Shown piece by piece: positions 54,295 through 63,269 of a DNA stretch of 64,000 nt. The position numbers and the translations under genes are program-made. The stretch comes from Kangiella taiwanensis (lineage in GTDB: Bacteria > Pseudomonadota > Gammaproteobacteria > Enterobacterales > Kangiellaceae), in NCBI RefSeq assembly GCF_020005165.1, contig NZ_JAHCLT010000001.1, positions 868,001 through 932,000 on the forward strand, in the 5' to 3' direction. The notes below the pieces were generated by a model, which was not told the origin of the DNA, made no database searches, and saw only the letters and a list, made by a program, of their open reading frames with translations. Positions within the stretch are counted from its first letter, which is position 1; every line of letters starts with the position of its first letter.

Positions 54295-56643
54295 ATGTTT
54301 ATAAAGTTTATTGAGCGGATTTCTCTACAGTATTCATGGCTTGTTTTAGTTGCCGCACTATTGATCAGTTTTGCTTTTGGTGCTGGCGTTAAAAACTTTA
54401 CTTTTAGTAACGATTATCGTGACTTTTTTAGTGAAGAAAACCCACAGTTAGTAGAATGGGAAGAGCTACAAAAAGTCTATTCAAAGACGGACAATGTTTT
54501 GTTTGCGGTGACCTTTGAGGAGGGGACTGTATTTTCTGCTGGTAGGTTACAAGTCATTCATGAGCTTACACAAGCTTCGTGGGAAATTCCTTATGCTACT
54601 CGTGTAGATTCAATTACCAACTTCCAAGATATCAAGGCACAAGGTGATGACTTATTGGTTGATGACCTTGTTGAGTCAACGGCCGCTCTTAACGAAGAGC
54701 AATTAACTTACATTCAGCGGGTGGCAACAGAGCATCCGTTGCTGGTCAACCGGTTAATTAATCCAAAAGGTACAACCGCAGCGGTTAATGTCACCACATT
54801 GTTGTCTGAAAAGCCCCGCGCACAAGTTCAGGAAATTGGTGAGTATGTTTATCAGATGGCAGACGACTTTAGAGCCAAATACCCAGGCGTGAAAATCCAT
54901 ATCTCCGGCGCAGTACCTTATAACTATGCTTTAACTGATGCCTCTAAGCAGGACCTCAAATCTGTCATGCCTTTGATGTATTTGGCCGCATTGGTGTTAT
55001 TAGGGGGTTTACTGAAAACCATTGGTGGTGTGTTTGCAACATGGCTCATGATCATAATTTCGTTGATTGCGAGCATGGGGGCTGCAGGCTGGGCTGGTAT
55101 TGTTCTTATGGCACCTTCTTTGAGTGCGCCGACCATTATTATGACTATGGTGGTGGCTAACTGTGTCCATCTTCTGGTGACTTTTTATCAAAAGTTTAGA
55201 CCTGGCGTTGATAAAAAGTCAGCGATCATAGAAACGTACAAAATTAATATTTCACCAGTGATTGTCACTAATGTAACAACGGCCATTGGCTTTTTAACCA
55301 TGAACTTTAGTGATGTACCACCTTACCGTGATTTGGGGAATATGGTGGCTGGAGGTTTAATATTTGTGGTTTTATTTAGCTTGTTTGTACTACCAGCGAT
55401 CATGAATATCTTCCCTCTGAAGCCGAAGAAAGTGGCGGCTCAAAATCGAGAAGGTATTTATGCAAGATTGGCTGACTTTATCGTTACCAGATATAAAGTT
55501 GTAATGACCGCTTTTGTATTTTTAGCAACATTCTTGGCGTTAGGAGTTAGCAAACTAGAGTTTAACGATAAGTTTGTCGAATGGTTGGATGACCGTTATG
55601 AGTTCCGACAAGATAGTGATTTTATCAATGAAAACCTAACCGGCTTGTATCGTTTGGATTGGTCTCTTGAGTCGGGTGAAAGTAACGGTATTGCGTCACC
55701 TGAATACCTACAGGTTTTGGAGAAATTTACCGCTTGGGCGAGAAGTCAGGAAGGCGTTGTTCATGTTCATAGCATGATTGATATTTTTAAAGAAATGAAT
55801 ATGAAGATGCATGGCGGCGACCAAGAGTATTATAGAGTCCCTGAATCAAAAGAGCTGGCCTCACAATTACTCTTAGTTTATGAGCTTTCATTACCCAAAG
55901 GATTAGACTTGACTAATACAGTCAATATTTCTAAATCAGCGACCAAATTCGTGATCCGCACCAGTAATATGGATTCACAAGAATTGTTGTCACTAGAGCA
56001 CCGAGCCAAAGAATGGTTAACAGAGAATGCTCCTGAAAGCATGGTCAGCGAAGCAGCGAGTACCAGTATTCTTTTCGCCAATATTTCTAAAAGAAACATC
56101 CAAGCATTGCTTGGCGGGACTCTGATTGCTTTGGCTTTGATTTCAATTCTTCTGATTGCGCCATTACGCAGCGTTAAGTTTGGTGTGATGAGCTTAATAC
56201 CGAACTTATTACCTGCGCTATTAGGTTTTGGTATTTGGGGGCTACTTGTGGGGCAGGTTGGTTTGGCCATTTCGATTGTTGTAGGTATGACCCTAGGCAT
56301 TGTTGTCGATGATACGGTTCACTTTTTGAGTAAGTATTTGCATTATCGACGAGAGCGAGGGATGAACACCGCTGCGGCCGTAAAAGAAACCATTATCACA
56401 GTAGGGCCTGCTTTATTCGGTACAACAGTGATCTTGGCTACTGGGTTTACCATGCTGGCGACCTCTGGTTTCGAAATTAACTCACAAATGGGAGCTCTAA
56501 CAGCGATCACCATTGTTATAGCATTTGTTGGCGATTTCTTCTTATTACCGTGCTTGATGATGATATTTGATCGTTCGGCAAAGAAAGTCAGTGATGAGCA
56601 GACAGTGGTGGAAGCAAAACCTTTGACAGAGACAGGAAACTAA
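54295..56643 (+). CDS. RND-superfamily (MMPL-type) lipid exporter (782 aa)
   Basis: The protein has two halves of six membrane helices each, with two large periplasmic loops, in the RND/MMPL layout. The N-terminal loop motif FSNDYRDFFSEENPQL and the helix-4 region MTLGIVVDDTVHF with paired Asp are typical of the predicted exporter group of the family. HpnN and MmpL relatives move lipids such as hopanoids. It sits within the biosynthetic operon, after the reductase and before the hydroxylase, so export of the lipid product is the natural role. Confidence 0.87.
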   Translation: MFIKFIERISLQYSWLVLVAALLISFAFGAGVKNFTFSNDYRDFFSEENPQLVEWEELQKVYSKTDNVLFAVTFEEGTVFSAGRLQVIHELTQASWEIPYATRVDSITNFQDIKAQGDDLLVDDLVESTAALNEEQLTYIQRVATEHPLLVNRLINPKGTTAAVNVTTLLSEKPRAQVQEIGEYVYQMADDFRAKYPGVKIHISGAVPYNYALTDASKQDLKSVMPLMYLAALVLLGGLLKTIGGVFATWLMIIISLIASMGAAGWAGIVLMAPSLSAPTIIMTMVVANCVHLLVTFYQKFRPGVDKKSAIIETYKINISPVIVTNVTTAIGFLTMNFSDVPPYRDLGNMVAGGLIFVVLFSLFVLPAIMNIFPLKPKKVAAQNREGIYARLADFIVTRYKVVMTAFVFLATFLALGVSKLEFNDKFVEWLDDRYEFRQDSDFINENLTGLYRLDWSLESGESNGIASPEYLQVLEKFTAWARSQEGVVHVHSMIDIFKEMNMKMHGGDQEYYRVPESKELASQLLLVYELSLPKGLDLTNTVNISKSATKFVIRTSNMDSQELLSLEHRAKEWLTENAPESMVSEAASTSILFANISKRNIQALLGGTLIALALISILLIAPLRSVKFGVMSLIPNLLPALLGFGIWGLLVGQVGLAISIVVGMTLGIVVDDTVHFLSKYLHYRRERGMNTAAAVKETIITVGPALFGTTVILATGFTMLATSGFEINSQMGALTAITIVIAFVGDFFLLPCLMMIFDRSAKKVSDEQTVVEAKPLTETGN

Positions 56644-56654
56644 CGGATTAAGCC

Positions 56655-57842
56655 ATGAATGATTATTTGAAATACAGTTATTTACTACTGGTGTTTATAC
56701 CATTAACGGCTGTTTGTGTATTAGCTGGAGGCTGGTGGAGTTTGATTGCACCAAATGTGGTAATTCTGTTCCACCTAATTTATGACAATGTGTCATCGCC
56801 AGACTTACAGACGCGCCCAATAAAGCATAAAGGGATACTGAACTTTATGTTGTATATGCATCTCCCTGCATCCTTGGTTTTAGTCTTTGTACTAGTCTGG
56901 CAAGCTGCCCCTGGTGACTTTCTTGGTTTCGGTGCTTGGCTATCAGGACTAACGTCGTTTGATTTATTGCAAGCTCACAATGAGATGAGCTTAAGTCAGT
57001 TACTGTCTGCAGCGTTCGCTGTGGGCTTTATTCTAAGTACCAATACATTGGTCGGGCATGAACTGGTACATCGTACTAGCCATAAGTTCTCCATGTTTGT
57101 TGGACGCTGGTTACTTGCGATTGTTGGTGATGCCCAGTTTTCGATTTCGCATGTTTACGCACATCATTTGAATGTCGCTACTTACGAAGATGCAGCAACT
57201 GCTCGCCGTGGTGAATCGCTTTATGCGTTCTTTTTTCGCTCAAGTATTGGGCAATATCAAGAGTCTTGTGAGATTGAGAAGCGTCGCTTGACCAATAAAG
57301 GCGTCTCTTTCTGGTCCTTTAGAAACCGGGTGTTAACGGGGGTTGCAATGACGGTAGTGATTGCAGCTTGTACTACCTTGATTGCTGGATGGCTGGGGCT
57401 TTTAGCTTATGGGGTGTTATTGCTCACGTCAAAGTTCTTATTTGAAACTGTTAACTATATTGAGCATTACGGATTGCTTAGAGAAAAAGGCTCCAAAGTA
57501 GAGCCTAAACATAGTTGGGACTGCAATACTCGAGCAGCGTCTTACGTATTGTATAACTTAAGTCGTCACTCAGATCATCATGCAAGTGCAACAACGCCTT
57601 TTTGGGAGCTAAAAGCGCACCCGAATGTGATGGAACTGAAGTATGGGTACATCGCGCACATGATTTTAGCGATGATTCCTCCTTTGTGGCATCAGTATAC
57701 GGCACCCAAACTGGCTTACTGGGATCAAAACCTAGCGACAGACGCTGAGCTCGAATTAGCCAAGCAGTCTAACCAAAGTAGTGGTAAGCATATTTTCAAT
57801 CAAGCAGCTTCAGCACAACTTGCTGAAGAAAATAAATACTAA
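56655..57842 (+). CDS. AlkB/XylM-type membrane di-iron monooxygenase (395 aa)
   Basis: An integral-membrane alkane 1-monooxygenase family protein. The His boxes are HELVHRTSH (from residue 135), HVYAHHLNVATYED (from residue 166) and LSRHSDHHAS near residue 305, with NYIEHYGLLRE near 270, all as in AlkB. RRGESLYAFFFRSSIGQ matches the AlkB phrase after box 2. It should hydroxylate an aliphatic chain, most likely its terminal carbon, using electrons from the XylA-like reductase gene product. Fatty acid, aldehyde or amine could be the substrate. Confidence 0.88.
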   Translation: MNDYLKYSYLLLVFIPLTAVCVLAGGWWSLIAPNVVILFHLIYDNVSSPDLQTRPIKHKGILNFMLYMHLPASLVLVFVLVWQAAPGDFLGFGAWLSGLTSFDLLQAHNEMSLSQLLSAAFAVGFILSTNTLVGHELVHRTSHKFSMFVGRWLLAIVGDAQFSISHVYAHHLNVATYEDAATARRGESLYAFFFRSSIGQYQESCEIEKRRLTNKGVSFWSFRNRVLTGVAMTVVIAACTTLIAGWLGLLAYGVLLLTSKFLFETVNYIEHYGLLREKGSKVEPKHSWDCNTRAASYVLYNLSRHSDHHASATTPFWELKAHPNVMELKYGYIAHMILAMIPPLWHQYTAPKLAYWDQNLATDAELELAKQSNQSSGKHIFNQAASAQLAEENKY

Positions 57843-57859
57843 ATCTAACAGGAGTTGTT

Positions 57860-58645
57860 ATGAGACTGATAAGAGCAATAGCTACGTTGACGTTAGCCAT
57901 CAGCGCGGGGGCACTAGTAGCAGAAACGGACAAAAGTAAAGGTTTAGAAATTATGACCGAGGTTGATCTGCGTGATGAGGGGTTTGACGATTTTTCAGCG
58001 AAAATCTCGATGGTATTAGAAGATAATAATGGAAATAAAAGCACGCGTTTAATGGAAGTGAAGAATTTAGAGGTTAAGAATGATGGTGATAAGCGGTTAC
58101 TAGTGTTTAAGGAGCCTAGTGATGTATCTGGAACAGCACTACTCACTTACTCACATATTCTTGAAGATGATGAGCAGTGGCTATTCTTACCTGCTTTGAA
58201 GCGTGTTAAACGAATTTCATCTAGCAACAAGTCAGGGCCTTTCGTAGGCAGTGAGTTTGCTTATGAGGATATGTTATCACAAGAAGTTGAGAAGTATGAG
58301 CATGTGTTTATCGGTGAGGATACGTTCAATGGACTTGAGTGTTATGTAGTAGAACGTAAGCCACGCTATGAAAGCTCTGGCTATAATAAGCAAAAGGTCT
58401 GGATCGACAAAGAGCATTTCCGTTACCAAAAAATAGAATACTTTGACCATCAGGATTCGCATCTTAAAACACTTGTTCTTAGTGAATATGAACAGTTCCT
58501 AGATAAGTTTTGGCGAGCAAAAGAAATGGTGATGACAAATCATCAGACGCAAAAAAGCACCGCCATGTACTGGAAGGAGTTTTCTTTTAGAAACGGTTAT
58601 GACGACAGTTCTTTTACCAAGAGTGTCTTGAAGCGAAGTCGCTAA
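57860..58645 (+). CDS. LolA-like outer-membrane lipoprotein-sorting protein (261 aa)
   Basis: A periplasmic protein with a signal peptide (about residues 1-20) and the LolA-like fold phrases IMTEVDLRDEGFDDF, WLFLPALKRVKRISSSNKSGPFVGSEFAYEDM and YNKQKVWIDKEHFRYQKIEYFD. This group is often encoded beside MMPL-type exporters and may carry lipid across the periplasm. The gene follows the hydroxylase gene by 17 bases. Confidence 0.87.
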   Translation: MRLIRAIATLTLAISAGALVAETDKSKGLEIMTEVDLRDEGFDDFSAKISMVLEDNNGNKSTRLMEVKNLEVKNDGDKRLLVFKEPSDVSGTALLTYSHILEDDEQWLFLPALKRVKRISSSNKSGPFVGSEFAYEDMLSQEVEKYEHVFIGEDTFNGLECYVVERKPRYESSGYNKQKVWIDKEHFRYQKIEYFDHQDSHLKTLVLSEYEQFLDKFWRAKEMVMTNHQTQKSTAMYWKEFSFRNGYDDSSFTKSVLKRSR

Positions 58646-58668
58646 GCGACATTGATAGGGAACCTATT

Positions 58669-59637
58669 GTGGAGTTATACAGTAAAATTAAAGGAGTGGG
58701 GAGTTATGTTCCAGCGCATGTGGTGTCAAACCATATGTTAGAGCAGACCCTGGATACAAGCCACGAGTGGATTGTTTCTCGTACTGGAATTGAGGAAAGG
58801 CGGATTTCTTCTGATACAGAGTCATCGTCTTATATGGCAATTGAAGCAGCAAGAAAGGCCATCGATGCTGCTGGAGTAAGCCTTGACGAAATTGACATGG
58901 TGGTGGTCGGAACCACCACATCTACCTATGTTATGCCGAGCACGGCATGCGAGGTCGCTGCGGGCTTAGGTATTGCGGGAGCAACAGCTTTTGATGTGGC
59001 TGCTGCCTGCTCAGGCTTTATTTACGCGGTGAGCGTTGCCGATAAGTTTATTCGAACTGCTGAGGCTCGATGCGTGTTAACCATTGGCGTAGATCGCTAC
59101 TCAAGATTATGCAACCCCGAAGATCGCAATACCAGCATCTTGTTTGGTGATGGTGCTGGCGCCGCTATTATTAAGCTCAGTGATACCCCTGGAATTGAGT
59201 ACACTGAACTCGGCTCTGATGGCGGTAGGAGCAATATTTTAACCGCAAAACATCAGGAGCGCCTTCCTTATACAACAGATGGAGATAATGCATACTTACA
59301 GATGCAGGGACAGGATGTCTTTAAAACCGCTGTGAGCAAATTTGTCGATCTTATTGAAAGTGTTCAAACCAAAAAAGGTGTTCACCTCGATGATATCGAC
59401 ATGCTGATTCCACACCAAGCTAATATTCGTATTATCAATTCGGTGGCAAAAAGGTATAAGTTGCCCCAAGCTAAGGTGTTTCTTAATGTCCAAAAGTATG
59501 GGAACACTTCAGCAGCTTCAGTTGTATTAGCACTAGATGAAGCCATGCAAAGCGGCCAAATAAAAGAGGGAAGTCGGGTGCTTATGTTGGCTTTTGGGGG
59601 CGGTTTAACATGGGGTAGTATTCTAGCTACATTTTAA
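58669..59637 (+). CDS. Beta-ketoacyl-ACP synthase III-like enzyme (322 aa)
   Basis: A FabH-fold thiolase enzyme with the full triad Cys114 (AAACSGF), His249 (IPHQANIRI) and Asn279 (GNTSAAS). The start is GTG 58669. In a secondary cluster it could start a dedicated acyl chain or condense or acylate an intermediate (as in the acyltransferring KAS III relatives). It is the last gene of the biosynthetic operon. A housekeeping fabH role is unlikely here as no other fab genes flank it. Confidence 0.9.
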   Translation: MELYSKIKGVGSYVPAHVVSNHMLEQTLDTSHEWIVSRTGIEERRISSDTESSSYMAIEAARKAIDAAGVSLDEIDMVVVGTTTSTYVMPSTACEVAAGLGIAGATAFDVAAACSGFIYAVSVADKFIRTAEARCVLTIGVDRYSRLCNPEDRNTSILFGDGAGAAIIKLSDTPGIEYTELGSDGGRSNILTAKHQERLPYTTDGDNAYLQMQGQDVFKTAVSKFVDLIESVQTKKGVHLDDIDMLIPHQANIRIINSVAKRYKLPQAKVFLNVQKYGNTSAASVVLALDEAMQSGQIKEGSRVLMLAFGGGLTWGSILATF

Positions 59638-59906
59638 GGAAGCCCCCAGCTTTAATAACAAGGCGTTGTTTACCTGGGATAATATTCAGCGACGATTAAT
59701 ACTCCCCTGTTACCCTAAAACCGAGATGATTTTGTATCAAAATTATTGAGTTTAGACGTCTAAATCCTTCTCACCGTTATATTTCTTGCTTAAAAGTGGA
59801 AATTATTGATAGTATGCAAATTAACAAGTGGTATGACGTCTTATGGAAAACCGCTTCCGAATAACGAAATAAACAGTTAATTCCTGTCGATGGGGGAAGG
59901 AATTGT
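59638..59906 (+). promoter_or_regulatory. Promoter region of the DUF1302 unit with TTTAGACGTCTAAA palindrome
   Basis: A perfect 14-bp palindrome TTTAGACGTCTAAA lies at 59751-59764, and a second GACGTC core at 59835-59840 (TATGACGTCTTA). These are candidate operator sites for a regulator other than the TetR above, since its 19-bp site is absent here. The start of the next gene is preceded by GGGGGAAGGAA. Confidence 0.45.
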
Positions 59907-61808
59907 ATGAATAGAAATAAACCTCTAATGACCTTATCTAAGATAGCTGCTGGTGTTTCACTAGCGGTTGCTGCTTCTGCATCTCAAGCTGTTAATTGGG
60001 AAAGTGAGAACTTTGAGTTTAGCTTAGACTCAACAATTTCAGTGGGTGCTAGTATGCGTGTCGAGGAACGTGATCGTAATCTGGTGGGTAAGGCTAACCT
60101 TTATCAGCAAGAAACAGGCATGTCGATTACGAATCTGTATGGTTCGGGTGTGGTGCCTGACGGTGCTTGGTCGAATAATTCAGACGACGGTAACCTGAAC
60201 TTCAATAAAGGTGATTTCTTCTCTCAAGTCATCAAAGGCACACATGAATTTGATATGCGCCACGAAGATGGTGACTACGGTTTCTTTGCTCGTGGTCTTT
60301 GGTACTACGACCGCGTGTTAATGGATAAGGAGTTGCGGTTCCGTGACTTAGATACTTATCCAGAAGGTGCTTATGGTGCTGGCGAAACGACTGCTCGAAA
60401 AGAACAGGGTTATGATGCTCGCATGTTAGACGTATATGCGTGGGCAAACTTTGAAGTTGGTGATTACAGCATTCTACAAGTACGTCTTGGTGAGCAAGTG
60501 GTTAGCTGGGGTGAGAGTACATTTATCCAGCACAGTTTATCGGAAGCGAATGCTGTCGATTTAAGAACGTTAAGAAACCCAGGTGCTGAATTAAAAGAAG
60601 CATTTATCCCATCGCGTATGTTATGGGCATCTATCGATCTTTCTGAAAGCTGGTCGGCTCAAGCTTTTTATCAGTTTGAGTGGGAGCCAGTTCGCACCGA
60701 TGAGCCAGGTACTTATTTTGCAACCCGTGACTTCCTAGGTCTTAAAGGATCTGAGGTTCACTTAGGTTTTGCACAATTCCCAGAGGGTCAGCCCGGTACT
60801 GTGGCAATTCGTAGGGATACTCGTGAAGCAGACGATAACGGCCAGTATGGTATGAAGTTGGGCTACTTTACCGAAGGTGGTACTGAGTGGGGCTTCTATT
60901 ACATGAACTACCACAACCGTCGTCCTATTATTTCTGCTAACGCAGCGGATAATACTGGTACAGTCTACGGTTTCTTAGAGTACCCAGAAGATATTCAAAT
61001 GGCGGGTGTTAGCTTTAATACTGCTACTGATGGCGGTGTTTCTCTCGCGGGTGAAGTCTCATACCGTATTGATGAGCCTTTGCAGGTGGATGATGTTGAA
61101 TTGTTATTCGCGACATTAGAGCCAATTGGGCAAATACCAAGCGGTACAAGTCAAGTGGCTAACGGTGTAGGCCTAGGCGAAGAAATTTCAGGCTACCGTT
61201 TACACGATACGATTCAAGCGCAAATGACCATAACGAATTTACTCGGCTCTGTATGGGGTTCTGATCAAACTGTGTTCTTAGTGGAATTCGGTATGAACAA
61301 GATCTTAGATATGCCAGAGCAAAATGAACTTCGTTATGAGGCTGAAGGCACCTTCCGTTCAGGCAACCCTGCTCGTGGCGTTGACGCAAACGGAAACGGC
61401 ACCGTAGGCGGTGTTTTTGAATTGGCACCTCCTGGTAGTACTCCTTGTGGCTTTACAAACCCATCGAATGGTCAGCGTGTAACAACTGAGTGTGAAGGCA
61501 CTACAGACGGCTTTGCTCACGACTTCTCGTGGGGTTATCGTGTTGCCATGCGTTGGGATTACAATGATGTCTTCAGTGGTTGGAACATGCAGCCGCGCAT
61601 CGTCTTCCAACATGATGTCAAAGGTAATACGCCTGCGCCGATTTCGAACTTCTTAGAAGATCGTCAGTCTTTAGCACTAGGTACTAGTTTCGATTATCAA
61701 CGCCGTTGGAAAGTTGATTTTGCGTACAACTCATTCTTTGGCGCTGGAGATAAGAACTTAATCTCTGACCGAGATTACGTTTCTCTAGCACTAAGTTACT
61801 CATTCTAA
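59907..61808 (+). CDS. DUF1302 outer-membrane protein (633 aa)
   Basis: A signal peptide (to about ASQAVNW) is followed by a beta-rich protein with the DUF1302 phrases WESENFEFSLDSTISVGASMRVEERD, VRLGEQVVSWGESTF and GYRVAMRWDYNDVFSGW; it ends in SLALSYSF, with a C-terminal aromatic typical of a barrel. DUF1302 and DUF1329 genes commonly pair and are linked with lipid or hydrophobic-compound metabolism; the function is not established. It starts the second unit of the cluster and directly precedes DUF1329. Confidence 0.9.
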   Translation: MNRNKPLMTLSKIAAGVSLAVAASASQAVNWESENFEFSLDSTISVGASMRVEERDRNLVGKANLYQQETGMSITNLYGSGVVPDGAWSNNSDDGNLNFNKGDFFSQVIKGTHEFDMRHEDGDYGFFARGLWYYDRVLMDKELRFRDLDTYPEGAYGAGETTARKEQGYDARMLDVYAWANFEVGDYSILQVRLGEQVVSWGESTFIQHSLSEANAVDLRTLRNPGAELKEAFIPSRMLWASIDLSESWSAQAFYQFEWEPVRTDEPGTYFATRDFLGLKGSEVHLGFAQFPEGQPGTVAIRRDTREADDNGQYGMKLGYFTEGGTEWGFYYMNYHNRRPIISANAADNTGTVYGFLEYPEDIQMAGVSFNTATDGGVSLAGEVSYRIDEPLQVDDVELLFATLEPIGQIPSGTSQVANGVGLGEEISGYRLHDTIQAQMTITNLLGSVWGSDQTVFLVEFGMNKILDMPEQNELRYEAEGTFRSGNPARGVDANGNGTVGGVFELAPPGSTPCGFTNPSNGQRVTTECEGTTDGFAHDFSWGYRVAMRWDYNDVFSGWNMQPRIVFQHDVKGNTPAPISNFLEDRQSLALGTSFDYQRRWKVDFAYNSFFGAGDKNLISDRDYVSLALSYSF

Positions 61809-61828
61809 TAAAAGGGTATTAACAGTTT

Positions 61829-63205
61829 ATGGCTAAGATTATGAATAAATGGTTATTGGCGAGTTCAGTCGCTTCGGTACTCTTTTCAGGCGTGGCTACC
61901 GCAAAAGTGTCAGAGGAAAAAGCTGCTCAACTAGGCGGAGACATCTATACTCCAATGGGCTCGGAAAGAGCGGGTAATGCTGATGGTTCTATTCCAGCTT
62001 GGACTGGCGGTATTCAGCAAGCTCCTGAAGGGTATGAGGTTGGTGACCACCATCCTGATCCATTTGCTGAAGACGAGATTCAATTCACGATTACTGCGTC
62101 TAACTATAAAGAATATGAAGACTTCTTAACCGTTGGTCAGGTAGCTTTGTTTAAAACCTACCCTGAAAACTTCAAGATGCACGTCTATCCAAGTCGCCGC
62201 TCAGCTTCATTCCCACAAGGGGTTTATGATGCTATTAAAGCGAATGCTCCTCGAGCAGAGTTGGTAGAGGGCGGTAACGGTATTAAAGGCGCTTCAATTG
62301 GTGTGCCTTTCCCTTTCCCTGAAAACGGTCTACAACTTATCTGGAATTCGATTACTCGCTATCGTGGCGTATCAGTAGAGCGTGAAGTAGGTCAGGCAGC
62401 ACCACTGCCAGACGGTGACTTTGTCTTAGTTAAACTGAAAGACGAGCTTCACCACATTTATAATGAACCTGATATGACTCCTGAGAAGTTGGCTGAAGGG
62501 AACGTTCTGTTTTTATTCCGTCAGATCGTAGAAGCTCCAGCTCGTCTTGCGGGTACGGCACTTTTAGTCCATGAAACGATGGACCAAGTAGCAGAGCCTC
62601 GTAAAGCTTGGACTTATAACCCAGGTCAACGTCGTGTACGTCGAGCTCCAAATGTCGCTTATGATGCGCCAGGTACTGCCTCTGATGGCCTGAGAACAAC
62701 TGATGATTTTGATATGTTCAATGGTGCGCCAGATCGTTACAACTGGACAATCAAAGGTAAAAAAGAAGTTTATATTCCTTATAACAACTATAAACTTCAC
62801 TCGGATGAGTTAGAGTATGAAGAAATCGTCAAGCCGGGCGTTATCAACTCAGACCTTGTTCGCTACGAGAAACATCGTGTGTGGGTGCTTGAAGCTAACT
62901 TAAAATCTGAGACCCGTCATCAGTACAAGAAACGTGTCTTCTACATTGATGAAGATAGCTATCAGATTGTAGCTGAAGAAATGTATGACGAGCGCGGTGA
63001 ACTATGGCGTGTAGCACAAGCATATCCAATTAACTATTATGATGTGCCTACACTGTGGTCTACATTAGAAACTTATTATGATCTTCCTTCTGGCCGCTAC
63101 CTTGTTATTGGCTTAGATAACCAAGAAGACATGTATAATTTCAATGCTGACTTCAGAGGGTCACACTTTACTCCATCGGCACTGCGTAGAATTGGTCGTC
63201 GATAA
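61829..63205 (+). CDS. DUF1329 exported protein (458 aa)
   Basis: A signal peptide (to about ATAKVSE) precedes the family phrases GGDIYTPMGSERAGNADGSIPAWTGG, RRSASFPQGVYDAIKANA and DFDMFNGAPDRYNW. DUF1329 proteins resemble outer-membrane lipoprotein-sorting folds and occur with DUF1302. The gene follows DUF1302 by 20 bases and the pair ends in a hairpin at 63215. Confidence 0.9.
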   Translation: MAKIMNKWLLASSVASVLFSGVATAKVSEEKAAQLGGDIYTPMGSERAGNADGSIPAWTGGIQQAPEGYEVGDHHPDPFAEDEIQFTITASNYKEYEDFLTVGQVALFKTYPENFKMHVYPSRRSASFPQGVYDAIKANAPRAELVEGGNGIKGASIGVPFPFPENGLQLIWNSITRYRGVSVEREVGQAAPLPDGDFVLVKLKDELHHIYNEPDMTPEKLAEGNVLFLFRQIVEAPARLAGTALLVHETMDQVAEPRKAWTYNPGQRRVRRAPNVAYDAPGTASDGLRTTDDFDMFNGAPDRYNWTIKGKKEVYIPYNNYKLHSDELEYEEIVKPGVINSDLVRYEKHRVWVLEANLKSETRHQYKKRVFYIDEDSYQIVAEEMYDERGELWRVAQAYPINYYDVPTLWSTLETYYDLPSGRYLVIGLDNQEDMYNFNADFRGSHFTPSALRRIGRR

Positions 63206-63214
63206 CTACAATAT

Positions 63215-63240
63215 AAGCGGTCGGGTTCACCGGCCGCTTT
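63215..63240 (+). terminator. Hairpin after DUF1329
   Basis: AAGCGGTCGG / CCGGCCGCTT pair imperfectly around a short loop, and only three T follow. It may be an attenuator before the YCF48-like gene. Confidence 0.5.
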
Positions 63241-63269
63241 GCTATTAACACCAAGAAAATATCAAAACA

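Noticed and set aside
56655-57842. The membrane His-box protein could be a fatty acid desaturase.
   Set aside because: HELVH, NYIEHYGLLRE and HSDHH with the intervening phrase RRGESLYAFF match AlkB-type monooxygenases better than desaturases.
46385-59637. The cluster might make hydrocarbons by an aldehyde route because of the acyl-ACP reductase domain.
   Set aside because: No aldehyde-deformylating oxygenase is present, and the reductase is fused to an aminotransferase with an intact PLP lysine.
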